Made by a program: the position numbers and the translations under genes. From Streptomyces yatensis (GTDB lineage Bacteria > Actinomycetota > Actinomycetes > Streptomycetales > Streptomycetaceae): a DNA stretch of 64,000 nt. Shown here piece after piece: positions 45,501 through 57,500 of this stretch. The notes below the pieces were generated by a model. That model ran no database searches and was not told where the DNA came from. It worked only from the letters and a program-made list of their open reading frames with translations. The stretch spans positions 9,300,001 to 9,364,000 of the forward strand of contig NZ_CP072941.1 in assembly GCF_018069625.1 (NCBI RefSeq). The letters run 5' to 3'. The first letter of the stretch is position 1. Each line of letters starts with the position of its first letter.

Positions 45501-48500
45501 GGTGCGGATCGTGATGAGTTGTTGGGTGGGTTGGGTTCGGTGGTTGTGGGTGTTCCTGTTGGTGGTGGGTTGGGTGTGGTGTGTGCGGTCAGGGGTCGCA
45601 GCGGTTGGGGATGGGGCGTGGGTTGTATGAGGCGTATCCGGTGTTCGCGGAGGCGTGGGATGAGGTGTGTGGGGAGCTGGACCGGCTTTTGGGCCGGCCT
45701 TTGGGTGAGGTGGTGTGGGGTGATGACGTTGAGTTGATCGGGGAGACGGCGTATGCGCAGGCGGGTTTGTTTGCGCTTGAGGTGTCGTTGTATCGGCTGA
45801 TGGTCTCGTGGGGTGTGAAGCCGGATTATCTGCTGGGTCATTCCGTTGGTGAGGTGGCTGCGGCGTATGTGGCGGGTGTGTGGTCGTTGGAGGATGCGGC
45901 GCGGGTGGTTGCCGCGCGTGGTCGTTTGATGCAGGCGTTGCCGTCGGGTGGGGCGATGGTTGCGGTGGCGGCGTCGGAGGATGAGGTGCGTCCGCTGTTG
46001 ACCGGGGGTGTGTCTGTCGCGGCGGTGAACGGTCCCGAGTCAGTGGTGTTGTCCGGTGATGAGGCGGCGGTTCGAGCCGTCGAGGAGGTGTTCACCGGGC
46101 GAGGAGTGCGGACGCGCTGGTTGCGGGTGAGCCATGCCTTTCATTCGTCGCGCATGGACGGAATGCTGGAGGAATTCGGCGAGGTGCTGCGGGGGGTGGA
46201 GTTCCGGGCCCCGAACGTGCCGGTGATGTCGAATGTGTCGGGTGTGGTGGCGGGCGAGGAGTTGTGCTCCCCGGAGTACTGGGTGCGTCATGTGCGGGAG
46301 ACCGTGCGCTTTGCCGACGGGCTGGAGACGCTTCGTGGGTTGGGTGTCGGATCCTTCCTGGAGCTGGGGCCCGACAGCACGCTGACCGCGCTGGCCGGTG
46401 GCGATGGTGTGTCAGTGTTGCGTCCGGGCCGTCCGGAGCCGACCGCTGCTGTGGAGGCCCTGGGTGGGCTGTTTATCCGGGGTGTGGAGGTGGACTGGCG
46501 GGCGGTGTTCCCGGGGGCTCGGCAGGTGGATTTGCCGACGTATGCGTTCCAGCGTGAGCGGTTCTGGCTGGAGCCGTCCCCGGTCCAGCCCGCGACCAGC
46601 GCCGTTGACGCGGCCTTCTGGGACGCGGTCGAACGTGAGGATTTCGGCTCGCTCGGTATCGACGCCGGGCAGTCACTCAGCGCGGCTCTGCCCGCCCTGG
46701 CGGCATGGCGCCACCGCAACCAGGAGAGGTCACTGGTCGAATCGTGGCGGTACCGCCTCGGCTGGTCCCCGATCGGAGATGTTCCTGAGCAGCCGAGTCT
46801 GCGGGGCACGTGGCTGGTGGTGGGTGCGAACGGTGCTGATGTGGCCGTCGCGCTGCGGTCGGCCGGGGCCGATGCCCGGGTCGTGACGGAGGTGGACCAG
46901 CGCGAGGCCCCGGTCGCGGGTGTGGTGTCGTTGCTGTCGGTCGAGGCGACGGTGTCCCTGCTGCAGAACCTGCTGTCCGCCGGGATGGATGCGCCGTTGT
47001 GGTGTGTCACCCGCGGTGCGGTCTTCGTGGCGGACGGGGACGTGGTGGAGCCTGGCCAGGCCGGGGTCTGGGGTCTCGGTCGCGTGATCGGTTTGGAGCA
47101 TCCGGATCGTTGGGGCGGGCTGATCGATCTGCCGGTGGTCATGGACGATCAGGCAGGGGAGGTACTGGCCGCCATCCTCGCCGGGCACACCGGTGAGGAT
47201 CAGATCGCCATCCGTGCCACCGGGGTGTGGGCTGCCCGTCTGACGCGGGCGGAGCCGACCGGTGTGGCGTCGGCCGCGTGGCGTGGTCGTGGCACCGCGC
47301 TGGTCACGGGTGGTACGGGGGCGCTGGGCCGCCAGGTGGCGCGCTGGCTGGCGGAGAGTGGCGTGGAGCGGATCGTGCTGACGAGTCGTCGGGGTGCCGA
47401 GGCGCCTGGCGTCGCGGAGTTGGTGGCCGAGCTGGGTGACCTGGTGCGCGTGGTGGCGTGCGATGTCGCCGATCGCGAGGCACTCGCGGCTGTTCTGGGG
47501 ACGATTCCGGATCTGCGTACCGTGGTGCATGCGGCGGGTGTTCTCGACGACGGTGTGCTCGAATCATTGACCCCGGAGCGGATCCGCGACGTGATGCGGG
47601 TCAAGGTGGCGGGGGCGCGGCATCTGGATGAGTTGACGCGGGGTCGGGATCTGGATGCTTTTGTGTTGTTCTCGTCGGCCGCCGGGACCGTGGGCAATGC
47701 GGGCCAGGGGAGCTATGCGGCGGCCAATGCGGTGTTGGACGGTCTGGCGTGGCGGCGCCGGGCGGAGGGGCTGGTGGCCACGTCTGTGGCCTGGGGCGCC
47801 TGGGCCGACAGCGGGATGGGGGCCGGGCACGCACGGGCCATGGCGCCACGACTGGCGCTGGCCGCCCTGCAGGGAGCTTTGGACGATGACGAGACCGCGC
47901 TGCTGATCGCGGACATCGATTGGGAGCACTTCGCCTCGCGGTTCGCCGGGGCACGGCCCACCCCATTGCTTGGTGATGTGCTGGGTGGCGCCGTTCGCCG
48001 CGCGCCCGTGGCGGACGAGTTCGTCGACCGACTGCGGGGCCTCCCTCCGGTCGAGAGGGACCGGGCGGTCCTTGAGCTCGTACGTAGCCAGGTGGCCGCC
48101 GTTCTGGGCCATGCCACCCCGGCGGCGATCGACCCCGCGGCCACGTTCCAGTCAGTCGGTTTCGACTCTCTGACCGCGATCGAGCTTCGCAATCGCCTCG
48201 TGGCGGCCACCGGCGTACAGACACCTGCCTCGGTCGTGTTCGACTACCCCACGCCGGAACTCCTCGCCGGCCACCTGCGGGAGCGGCTGCTAGGGGTGGG
48301 ATCGGCAGCCCGCTCGGCGACGGTCGCCACGACTCTGGTGCATGACGACCCGATTGCGATCATCGGCATGAGCTGCCGGTTCCCCGGTGGCGTCGACTCA
48401 CCCGAAGAGTTGTGGCGGCTCCTGGAATCGGGAACGGACGCCATATCCGCCTTTCCGCTGGATCGGGGCTGGGATCTGGTCGACGGAGCCGATGGCGTCT

Positions 48501-51500
48501 CGGTCGGGGAGGGCGGTTTCCTCTACACGGCTGCCGACTTCGACCCCGCCTTCTTCGGGATCTCGCCGCGCGAGGCCGTCGCGATGGATCCGCAGCAGCG
48601 GCTGTTGCTGGAGGTCTCGTGGGAGGTCTTCGAGCGGGCCGGGATCGCCGTGGACGCGCTGCGGGGGAGCTCCACCGGAGTGTTCGTCGGCACCAACGGC
48701 CAGGATTACGCCGCCCTCGTCGGCAACGCGCCGCAACGTACCGACGGCCATCTGGCCACCGGCAGCGCGGCGAGCGTGGCGTCCGGCCGGCTGTCCTACA
48801 TCTTCGGGCTCGAGGGACCGGCCGTCACCGTGGACACCGCGTGTTCGTCGTCGTTGGTCGCCATGCACCTGGCCGCGCAGGCTCTGCGCGCGGGCGAGTG
48901 CGGTATGGCGCTCGCGGGCGGCGCGACGGTGATGGCCACGTCCACCGCGTTCGCTGAGTTCTCCCGTCAGGGGGCGTTGGCTGCCGATGGCCGGTGCAAG
49001 GCGTTCGCGGCGGCGGCGGACGGCACCGGCTGGGGCGAAGGCGTGGGCATCCTCCTGCTGGAGCGGCTGTCCGACGCCGAGCGGAACGGCCACCGGGTGC
49101 TGGCCGTCATGCGTGGCTCCGCCGTCAACCAGGATGGTGCGTCGAATGGGTTGACGGCGCCGAATGGTCCGTCGCAGCAGCGGGTGATCCGGCAGGCGCT
49201 GGCGAATGCTCGTCTGTCGGCGGCGGATGTGGACGCGGTGGAGGCGCACGGTACGGGGACGACACTGGGTGATCCGATCGAGGCGCAGGCCCTGTTGGCC
49301 ACCTACGGTCAGGACCGGGATCCCGAGCGGCCGCTGCTGTTGGGCTCGGTGAAGTCGAATATCGGTCATACGCAGGCGGCGGCGGGTGTGGCCGGTGTGA
49401 TCAAGATGGTGATGGCGATGCGCCACGGTGTGCTGCCGCAGAGCCTCCATATCGACGAGCCCACTCCCCACGTGGACTGGACGGCCGGACGGATCGCACT
49501 GCTCACGGAACCGTCCCGCTGGCCTCAGAGGGGAGTGCCGCGACGGGCCGGGGTCTCGTCGTTCGGCGTAAGTGGCACCAATGCGCATGTCATTCTCGAA
49601 CAGGCATCCGTGGCGGCCGAACCCGAGACGGTGCGAACGACCGAACCCTCAGCCGTGCCGTGGGTGCTGTCGGCACGGAGCGAGGCGGGGTTGCGGGCCC
49701 AGGCCGCCAGGCTTCGGTCCTTCGTGGGTGCCGATGGTGGCGTACATCCGGTCGATATCGGCTGGTCGCTGGCATCCACCCGAGCGATGTTGTCTCACCG
49801 TGCGGTGGTGGTCGTGGGGGCCGACCGCGCTGAACTGTTGCGTGGTCTGGAGGCGGTGGCGAACGGAACTCCCGACCGAGGAGTGGTGACCGGCGAGGCC
49901 GGATCGCCTGGTGGAGTGGTGTTCGTCTTCCCGGGTCAGGGGTCGCAGTGGGTCGGGATGGCGCTGGAGTTGATGGAGTCCTCGCCGGTGTTCGCGCGAC
50001 GGATGGACGAGTGTGCGGATGCGTTGGCTCCGCTGGTGGAGTGGTCGCTGTCGGACGTGCTGGGCGATGAGGTGGCGCTGGGGCGGGTCGATGTGGTGCA
50101 GCCGGTGTTGTGGGCGGTGATGGTGTCCCTGGCCGAGTTGTGGCGTTCGTTTGGTGTGGTGCCGTCGGCGGTGGTGGGTCATTCGCAGGGCGAGATCGCG
50201 GCGGCGTGTGTGGCGGGTGGTCTGTCGCTGTCGGATGGCGCCCGGGTGGTGGTGCTGCGGAGTAAGGCGCTGCTGGCCTTGTCTGGGCGGGGTGGGATGG
50301 TGTCGGTTCCGGTGCCCGCCGATCAGCTGCGGGACCGTACCGGTTTGTCGGTGGCGGCGGTGAACGGTCCGGCGTCGACGGTGGTGTCCGGGTCGGTTGA
50401 GGTGCTGGACGCGGTGCTGGTGGAGTTCCCTGAGGCCAAGCGGATTCCAGTGGATTACGCCTCGCACTCCCCGCAGGTGGAGGAGATCCGGGAAGAGCTG
50501 GCGGAGGCTCTGGCGGGCGTCGCGCCGCGCGGGGGACAGGTGCCGTTCTATTCGGCGGTGACCGGGCGGCTGATGGACACCGCGGAGCTGGACGCGGGGT
50601 ACTGGTACCGGAATCTGCGGGAGACCGTGGAATTCCGGTCCACGATCGAGGGGCTGCTGGAGCTCGGGCACACGGTGTTCGTCGAGGCCAGTCCGCATCC
50701 GGTGCTGACCATCGGTATCCAGGACACCGCCGACGCCACCGACACCCCGGTCATCACCACCGGATCGCTGCGCCGCGACGACGGCGGCCCCGCCCGCTTC
50801 CTGACCGCGCTGGCCGAACTGTCCGTACGAGGGGTGATGGCGGACTGGCAGCAGGTGTTCGGAGGGACCGGCGCCCGGCATGTCGACTTGCCGACCTATC
50901 CATTCCAGCGGGAGCGCTTCTGGGCCGAGCCCACCGCCCCGGGCGTGGTCCGAGACGGGGACACCAGCGCGGACAGCGAGTTCTGGGCAGCCATCGAGCG
51001 CGAGGACGCCGCATCGCTGGCGACCGTTCTGCAGGTCGATGACGCGTCGCTGGGTGACCTGCTGCCCGCCTTGTCGGCCTGGCGCCGCCGGCGGCACGAG
51101 AGGTCCGCGCTCGAGGCGGTTCGGTACCAGGTCAACTGGAAGCCGCTCGCCGACGACCGGGCCGCGATGCTGTCGGGCTCTTGGCTGGTTGTGGTTTCCC
51201 AGGCGGAGGCCCAGCATGCGTGGGTCTCCGGCGTCTGCGAGGCACTCGCTCAGCACGGGGCCGAGCCAGTGGTGTGTTCGGTGGACGAGCGGCACATGGA
51301 TCGTGCTGCCTTGTCCGCCCAGCTGACGAGCATGACTACGTCGACCAGTCCGACTAGCCAGACCGGCACGAGCAGCACCACCGGCACGAGCGGCGCGACG
51401 AATGTCAGGGGTGTGGTGTCGCTGGTCGCCCTGGACCAGCGGCCGCACCCGGACTTCGCCTCCGTTCCCGTCGGTTTCGCGATGACGGTGCTGTTGACTC

Positions 51501-54500
51501 AGGCTTTGGGGGACGCGGGTGTGGAGGTCCCGCTGTGGAGCCTGACCCAAGGAGCCGTGTCGACCGGGCCCGGGGACACCCTCGTCGAGCCCGCACCGGC
51601 ATCGGCGCTGGTGTGGGGCGTCGGCCGTGTGATCGCGCTCGAGCAGCCACTGCACTGGGGTGGTCTGATCGACCTGCCGACCGACGTGAACGCGAGGACA
51701 TGTGCACAGCTGGCAAAGGTCCTGTCTGGTGCCTCGGGTGAGGACCAGGTCGCGATCCGGGCGGTGGGGACCTTCGGGCGCAGGCTCGCCCATGCCCCCG
51801 CGCTGCGGACCGACCTGCCGTCCTGGAATCCGAGCGGCACCGTACTGGTCACCGGAGGCACCGGAGCACTGGGTGGCCATATCGCGCGGTGGCTGGCGCG
51901 GCAGGGTGCGGAGCACCTTGTGCTGACGAGCCGACGCGGCATGGACGCGCCCAGGGCCTCCGAGCTCGTCGCGGACCTGGAGGTGGCCGGGGCGGCGGTG
52001 ACGGTGGCCGAGTGCGATGTGGCCGACCGTGCCCAACTGGCCGCGCTGATAGCCGAGGTAGGCCCGCTGACGGCCGTGGTGCACACGGCCGCCCTGCTGG
52101 ACGATGCGACGGTCGAGTCCCTGACCACTGAGCAGCTGCACCGGGTACTGCGCGTCAAGGCCGACGGTGCGATGCATCTGCACGAGCTGACCCGCGACAT
52201 GGAGCTGTCCGCGTTCGTGCTCTTCTCCTCCTTGTCCGGGACCGTCGGTACACCAGGGCAGGGCAACTACGCACCGGGCAATGCCTTCCTCGACGCACTG
52301 GCCGAGTGCCGCAGGGCCGAGGGCCTGGTGGCGACCTCCGTGGCCTGGGGCCTGTGGGCCGGTGGCGGTATGGGGGAGAGTGAAGCCGGTGAGGTGGCCC
52401 GGCGGCATGGCGTTCCGGCACTGTCTCCCGAATTGGCGGTGGCCGCTCTCCGTACGGCCATCGAGCAGGGCGACACGGTGGTCACCGTCGCCGACATCGA
52501 GTGGGAACGTCATTACGCCGCCTTCACCGCGACCAGGCCCAGTCCCCTGCTCGCCGACCTTCCGGAAGTACGGCGACTCGTCGACGCGGGGGCCGCTTCC
52601 GTCGTCGAGGAGACGGGCGTCGACCGGTCCGGACTCGGTGAGCGGTTGGCCGGACTCGACGCGGCCGAGCAGCGGCGACTTCTGCTCGACACGGTGCGCC
52701 GCAACGTCGCGGTGGTGCTCGGGCATACCGACCCGGAGAGCGTGCCGTCCCATCGCGCTTTCAAGGAGCTCGGCTTCGACTCCGTGACAGCGGTCGAATT
52801 CCGCAACCGACTGGGTGCCGCGACCGGTCTGCGGCTGCCGGCCACTGCCGTATTCGACTACCCGACCCCCCTCGCCCTGGCGGAATACGCGTGTTCCGAA
52901 CTGCTGGGGACGGCCGCGGAGCCCTTGCCTGCCGAGCCCCTGCGCGCCGAGCCGAGCGGGCCCCTCGTGGACGACGATCCGATCGTGATCGTCGGAATGA
53001 GCTGCCGCTTCCCCGGCGGAGTGAGCTCGCCGGAGGACCTGTGGCGTCTTCTCACCGAGGGCGGGGACGCGATGTCGGCCTTCCCCACCGACCGTGGCTG
53101 GGACCTGGCCGGGCTCTTCCACAGCGATCCCGGCCACTCGGGTACCTCGTACACGCGGACAGGTGGCTTCGTACATGACGCGACCTCGTTCGACGCGGGG
53201 TTCTTCGGTATCTCCCCGCGTGAGGCGACCGCGATGGATCCGCAGCAACGGCTGCTGCTGGAGGCGTCGTGGGAGGCGTTCGAGCGGGCGGGGATCGATC
53301 CTCGGTCGCTGCGGGGCAGCACGACGGGAGTGTTCGCCGGTACCAATGGCCAGGACTACGTCAGTCTTTTGGGCGCAGATCATCCGCAGGAGTTCGAAGG
53401 CCATGTCGGAACGGGCAATTCGGCATCGGTGATGTCCGGCCGGATCGCCTATGTCCTCGGCCTTGAAGGACCGGCACTGACGGTGGATACGGCGTGTTCG
53501 TCGTCGCTGGTGGCGTTGCATCTGGCGGTGCAGGCGCTGCGGAACGGTGAGTGTTCGCTGGCGCTTGCGGGCGGTGTCACGGTGATGGCCACACCGAGCC
53601 TGTTCGTGGAGTTCTCCCGCCAGCGCGGCCTGGCCGCGGACGGTCGGTGCAAGGCGTTCGCGGGGGCGGCGGACGGCACCGGATTCTCCGAGGGTGTGGG
53701 GATGCTGGTGGTGGAGCGGTTGTCCGATGCTGAGCGGAACCGGCATCGGGTGTTGGCGGTGGTGCGGGGTTCGGCAGTGAATCAGGATGGTGCGTCGAAT
53801 GGGTTGACGGCGCCGAATGGTCCGTCGCAGCAGCGGGTGATCCGGCAGGCGCTGGCGAGCGCCGGGCTCGCTGCCCGGGATGTCGACGCGGTGGAGGCGC
53901 ACGGGACGGGGACGACGCTGGGTGATCCGATCGAGGCGCAGGCGTTGTTGGCCACGTACGGTCAGGGCCGGGATCCGGAGCGGCCGCTGCTGCTGGGCTC
54001 GGTGAAGTCCAACATCGGGCACACTCAGGCCGCCGCGGGTGTCGCCGGACTCATCAAGATGGTTTTGGCCCTGCACAACGGTGTGTTGCCGCGGACGTTG
54101 CATGTGGATGAGCCGTCACCGCATGTGGATTGGTCGGCTGGTGCGGTGGAGCTGCTGACCGAGCAGGTGGCGTGGCCGGAGGTGGGCCGGCCACGTCGGG
54201 TGGGCGTGTCGGCGTTTGGGGTGAGTGGGACGAATGCGCATGTGATTGTGGAGCAGGCGCCTGTGGTGGTGGAGGAGGAGGCTGAGGGCGAGCGTGTGGC
54301 GCTGCCTGCGGTGCCGTGGGTGGTGTCGGGTGTGGGTGAGGCGGTGGTGCGGGCGCAGGCGGAGCGGTTGCGCGGGTCTGTGGTGGACAACCCCGAATGG
54401 GATTTGGCTGACGTGGGGTGGTCGTTGGTGGCTGCGCGCTCTGCGTTGTCGCATCGTGCGGTGGTGGTGGGTGCGGATCGTGATGAGTTGTTGGGTGGGT

Positions 54501-57500
54501 TGGGTTCGGTGGTTGTGGGTGTTCCTGTTGGTGGTGGGTTGGGTGTGGTGTTTGCGGGTCAGGGGTCGCAGCGGTTGGGGATGGGGCGTGGGTTGTATGA
54601 GGCGTATCCGGTGTTCGCGGAGGCGTGGGATGAGGTGTGTGGGGAGCTGGACCGGTATCTGGGCCGGCCTTTGGGTGAGGTGGTGTGGGGTGATGTCGAG
54701 GAGTTGATCCGCGAGACGGCGTATGCGCAGGCGGGTTTGTTTGCGCTTGAGGTGTCGTTGTTTGCGTTGGTGTCGTCCTGGGGTGTGAAGCCGGATTATC
54801 TGCTGGGTCATTCCATTGGTGAGGTGGCTGCGGCGTATGTGGCGGGTGTGTGGTCGTTGGAGGATGCGGCGCGGGTGGTGGCTGCTCGGGGTCGTTTGAT
54901 GCAGGCGTTGCCGTCGGGTGGGGCGATGGTGGCGGTGGCGGCGTCGGAGGATGAGGTGCGTCCGCTGTTGAGCAGGGGTGTGTCTGTCGCGGCGGTGAAC
55001 GGTCCCGAGTCGGTGGTGATCTCGGGGGATGCGGACGAGGCCGCTGACATCGCGGGTGTGTTGGCTGGTCGGGGGGTGCGGACGCGGTGGTTGCGAGTGA
55101 GTCATGCGTTTCATTCGTCGCGTATGGACGGAATGCTGGAGGAATTCGGCGAGGTGCTGCGGGGGGTGGAGTTCCGGGCCCCGAGCGTGCCGGTGGTGTC
55201 GAATGTGTCGGGTGTGGTGGCGGGCGAGGAATTGTGCTCGCCGGAGTACTGGGTGCGTCATGTGCGGGAAACCGTGCGCTATGCCGACGGGCTTGACACT
55301 CTCCGTGGGCTGGGCGTCGGTACCTTCCTGGAGCTGGGACCCGACGGCACGCTGACCGCTCTCGCTGATGGTGACGGACTGCCCGTACTCCGCCCGGATC
55401 GCCCGGAGCCGACCGCTGCCATGGAGGCTTTGGGCGGGCTGTTTGTCCGGGGCATCCAGATCGATTGGGCAGCGGTGTTTCCGGGGGCTCGGCACGTGGA
55501 TTTGCCGACGTATGCGTTCCAGCGTGAGCGGTTCTGGCTGGAGTCGTCCCCGGTCCAGGCCCCGACCAGCGCGGTGGACGCGGCGTTCTGGGACGCGGTC
55601 GAGCGCGGGGATGCGGATGTTCTGGGGGTTGATGCTGAGCAGCCGTTGAGTGCCGTGTTGCCTGCCTTGGCGTCGTGGCGGCGGGCGCGGCAGGAACAGT
55701 CGGTGGTCGACGGTTGGCGGTATCGGCTTGGTTGGACGTCGGTCACGGGTGTGCCGTCCGGGGAGGTGCTGACGGGGACCTGGCTGGTCGTGGTGGAGCC
55801 GGGTGCTGACGGTACTGACGGAGACGAGGTGGTCGTCGCGCTGCGGTCGGCCGGGGCCGAGGTCCGGGTCGTGACAGCGGTGGAGCCGGGCAATGTGGCG
55901 GTCGCGGGTGTGGTGTCGTTGCTGTCGGTCGAGGCGACGGTGTCGCTGCTGCAGAACCTCCTGGCAGCCGGTATCGATGCGCCGTTGTGGTGTGTCACCC
56001 GGGGCGCGGTCTCCGTGGTGGACGGGGATGTGGTGGATCCGTACGCGTCGGCGGTCTGGGGGCTGGGCCGTGTGATCGGCCTGGAGCATCCGGAGCGTTG
56101 GGGCGGGTTGATCGACCTGCCCACGGAGGTGGATGCGCGTACGGGCTCCTTGCTGGCCGGGGTTCTCGCCGGGCGCACCGGGGAGGATCAGGTGGCAATC
56201 CGTGCCGCTGAGGCGTGGGGCGCCCGGCTGACACGGGTGACACACTCGGCGGACACGTCGGCCGAGTGGCATGGCCGGGGAGCCGCCTTGATCACTGGGG
56301 GTACGGGCGCGCTGGGTGGTCATGTGGCGCGCTGGCTGGCCGGGACCGGCGTGGAGCACATCGTATTGACGAGCCGACGGGGGATCGAGGCCCCCGGTGC
56401 CGCCGACTTGGTGACCGAGCTGGAGGAGCTCGGAGTCCAGGTGACTGTGGCCGGGTGTGACGTGGCCGATCGGGACGCGGTCGCGGCACTGCTGGCCGGC
56501 ATTCCCGATCTCCGGGTCGTTGTGCACGCCGCGGGGGTGCCAAGTTGGGGCGCGGCGGACAGCCTGACATCCGACGAGTTCGAGGAGAGCGTGCGATCGA
56601 AGGTCGCCGGAGCGGCGCACCTGGACGCACTGCTGGCGGACGCCGATCTGGATGCCTTTGTTCTGTTCTCGTCGGTTGCGGGGGTGTGGGGGAGCGGTCG
56701 TCAGTCGGCGTATGCGGCGGCGAATGCGTTCTTGGATGGGTTGGCGTGGCGGCGTCGTGGTGTGGGGTTGGTGGCGACTTCGGTGGCGTGGGGTATGTGG
56801 GACGGCGGTGGTATGGCTGTTGGGGGTGAGGAGTTTCTGGTTGAGCGTGGTGTGTCGGGGATGGCGCCGGGGTTGGCGGTGGTGGCGTTGCGGCGGGCCT
56901 TGTGTGATGGCGAGACGGCGCTCGTGGTGGCGGATGTGGACTGGGAGCGGTTCGGGCCGAGGTTCACGGTCCTGCGCCCGAGCCCACTGCTGAGCGAGCT
57001 GATCGCCGACACGCCCGAGCCGATCACATCGACGGCCGGCGAATTCGTCGCCACGCTCAGCGGGTTGTCGCGGCAGGAGCGGGATCGTGCGGTCGCGGAG
57101 CTCGTACGGACGCATGCCGCCGAGGTGTTGGGTCACCGGAAACCGACCGCGATCGATCTCGACCGGACGTTCCAGGAGCTGGGCTTCGACTCGCTGACTG
57201 CCGTGGAACTGCGGGACCGGCTCAGTACGGCTACCCAGCTGCGCTTCCCGGCTTCCGTGATCTTCGACTACCCGACCCCGACGGCGCTGGCCGAGCATGT
57301 GTGCGGTCAGGCGCTCGGGCTGGCCGAAGAGATACAGATACCGCAGGTGCCGAGTGCCGTGGACGACGATCCGATCGTGATCGTCGCGATGAGCTGCCGT
57401 TTCCCGGGTGGTGTGGACTCTCCGGAGGCACTGTGGCGCCTGGTCAGCGCCGGTGACGACGCCGTGTCGCCCTTCCCCTCCGACCGTGGCTGGGATCTGG

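Larger units (their letters stand above)
44028..48290 (+). other. Module 9: KS-AT(malonyl)-KR(B-type)-ACP, AT interrupted by frameshift
   Basis: KS 44028-45295, Cys 44529-44531. AT 45565-46440: the frame breaks at 45587-45588, right at the N-terminal GQGSQ motif; downstream GHSVGE (Ser 45842-45844) and HAFH 46133-46144 (malonyl) are intact in frame 2. KR 46745-47970, LDD motif (B-type), Tyr 47714-47716. ACP 48050-48290, Ser 48167-48169. Predicted product: a hydroxyl. Confidence 0.85.

Noticed and set aside
15748..45588. Programmed -1 ribosomal frameshifting at the three G-run sites
   Set aside because: There is no slippery heptamer of the usual kind and no reason for the same family to use it at three unrelated domain positions; intact copies of each site elsewhere in the window do not need it.
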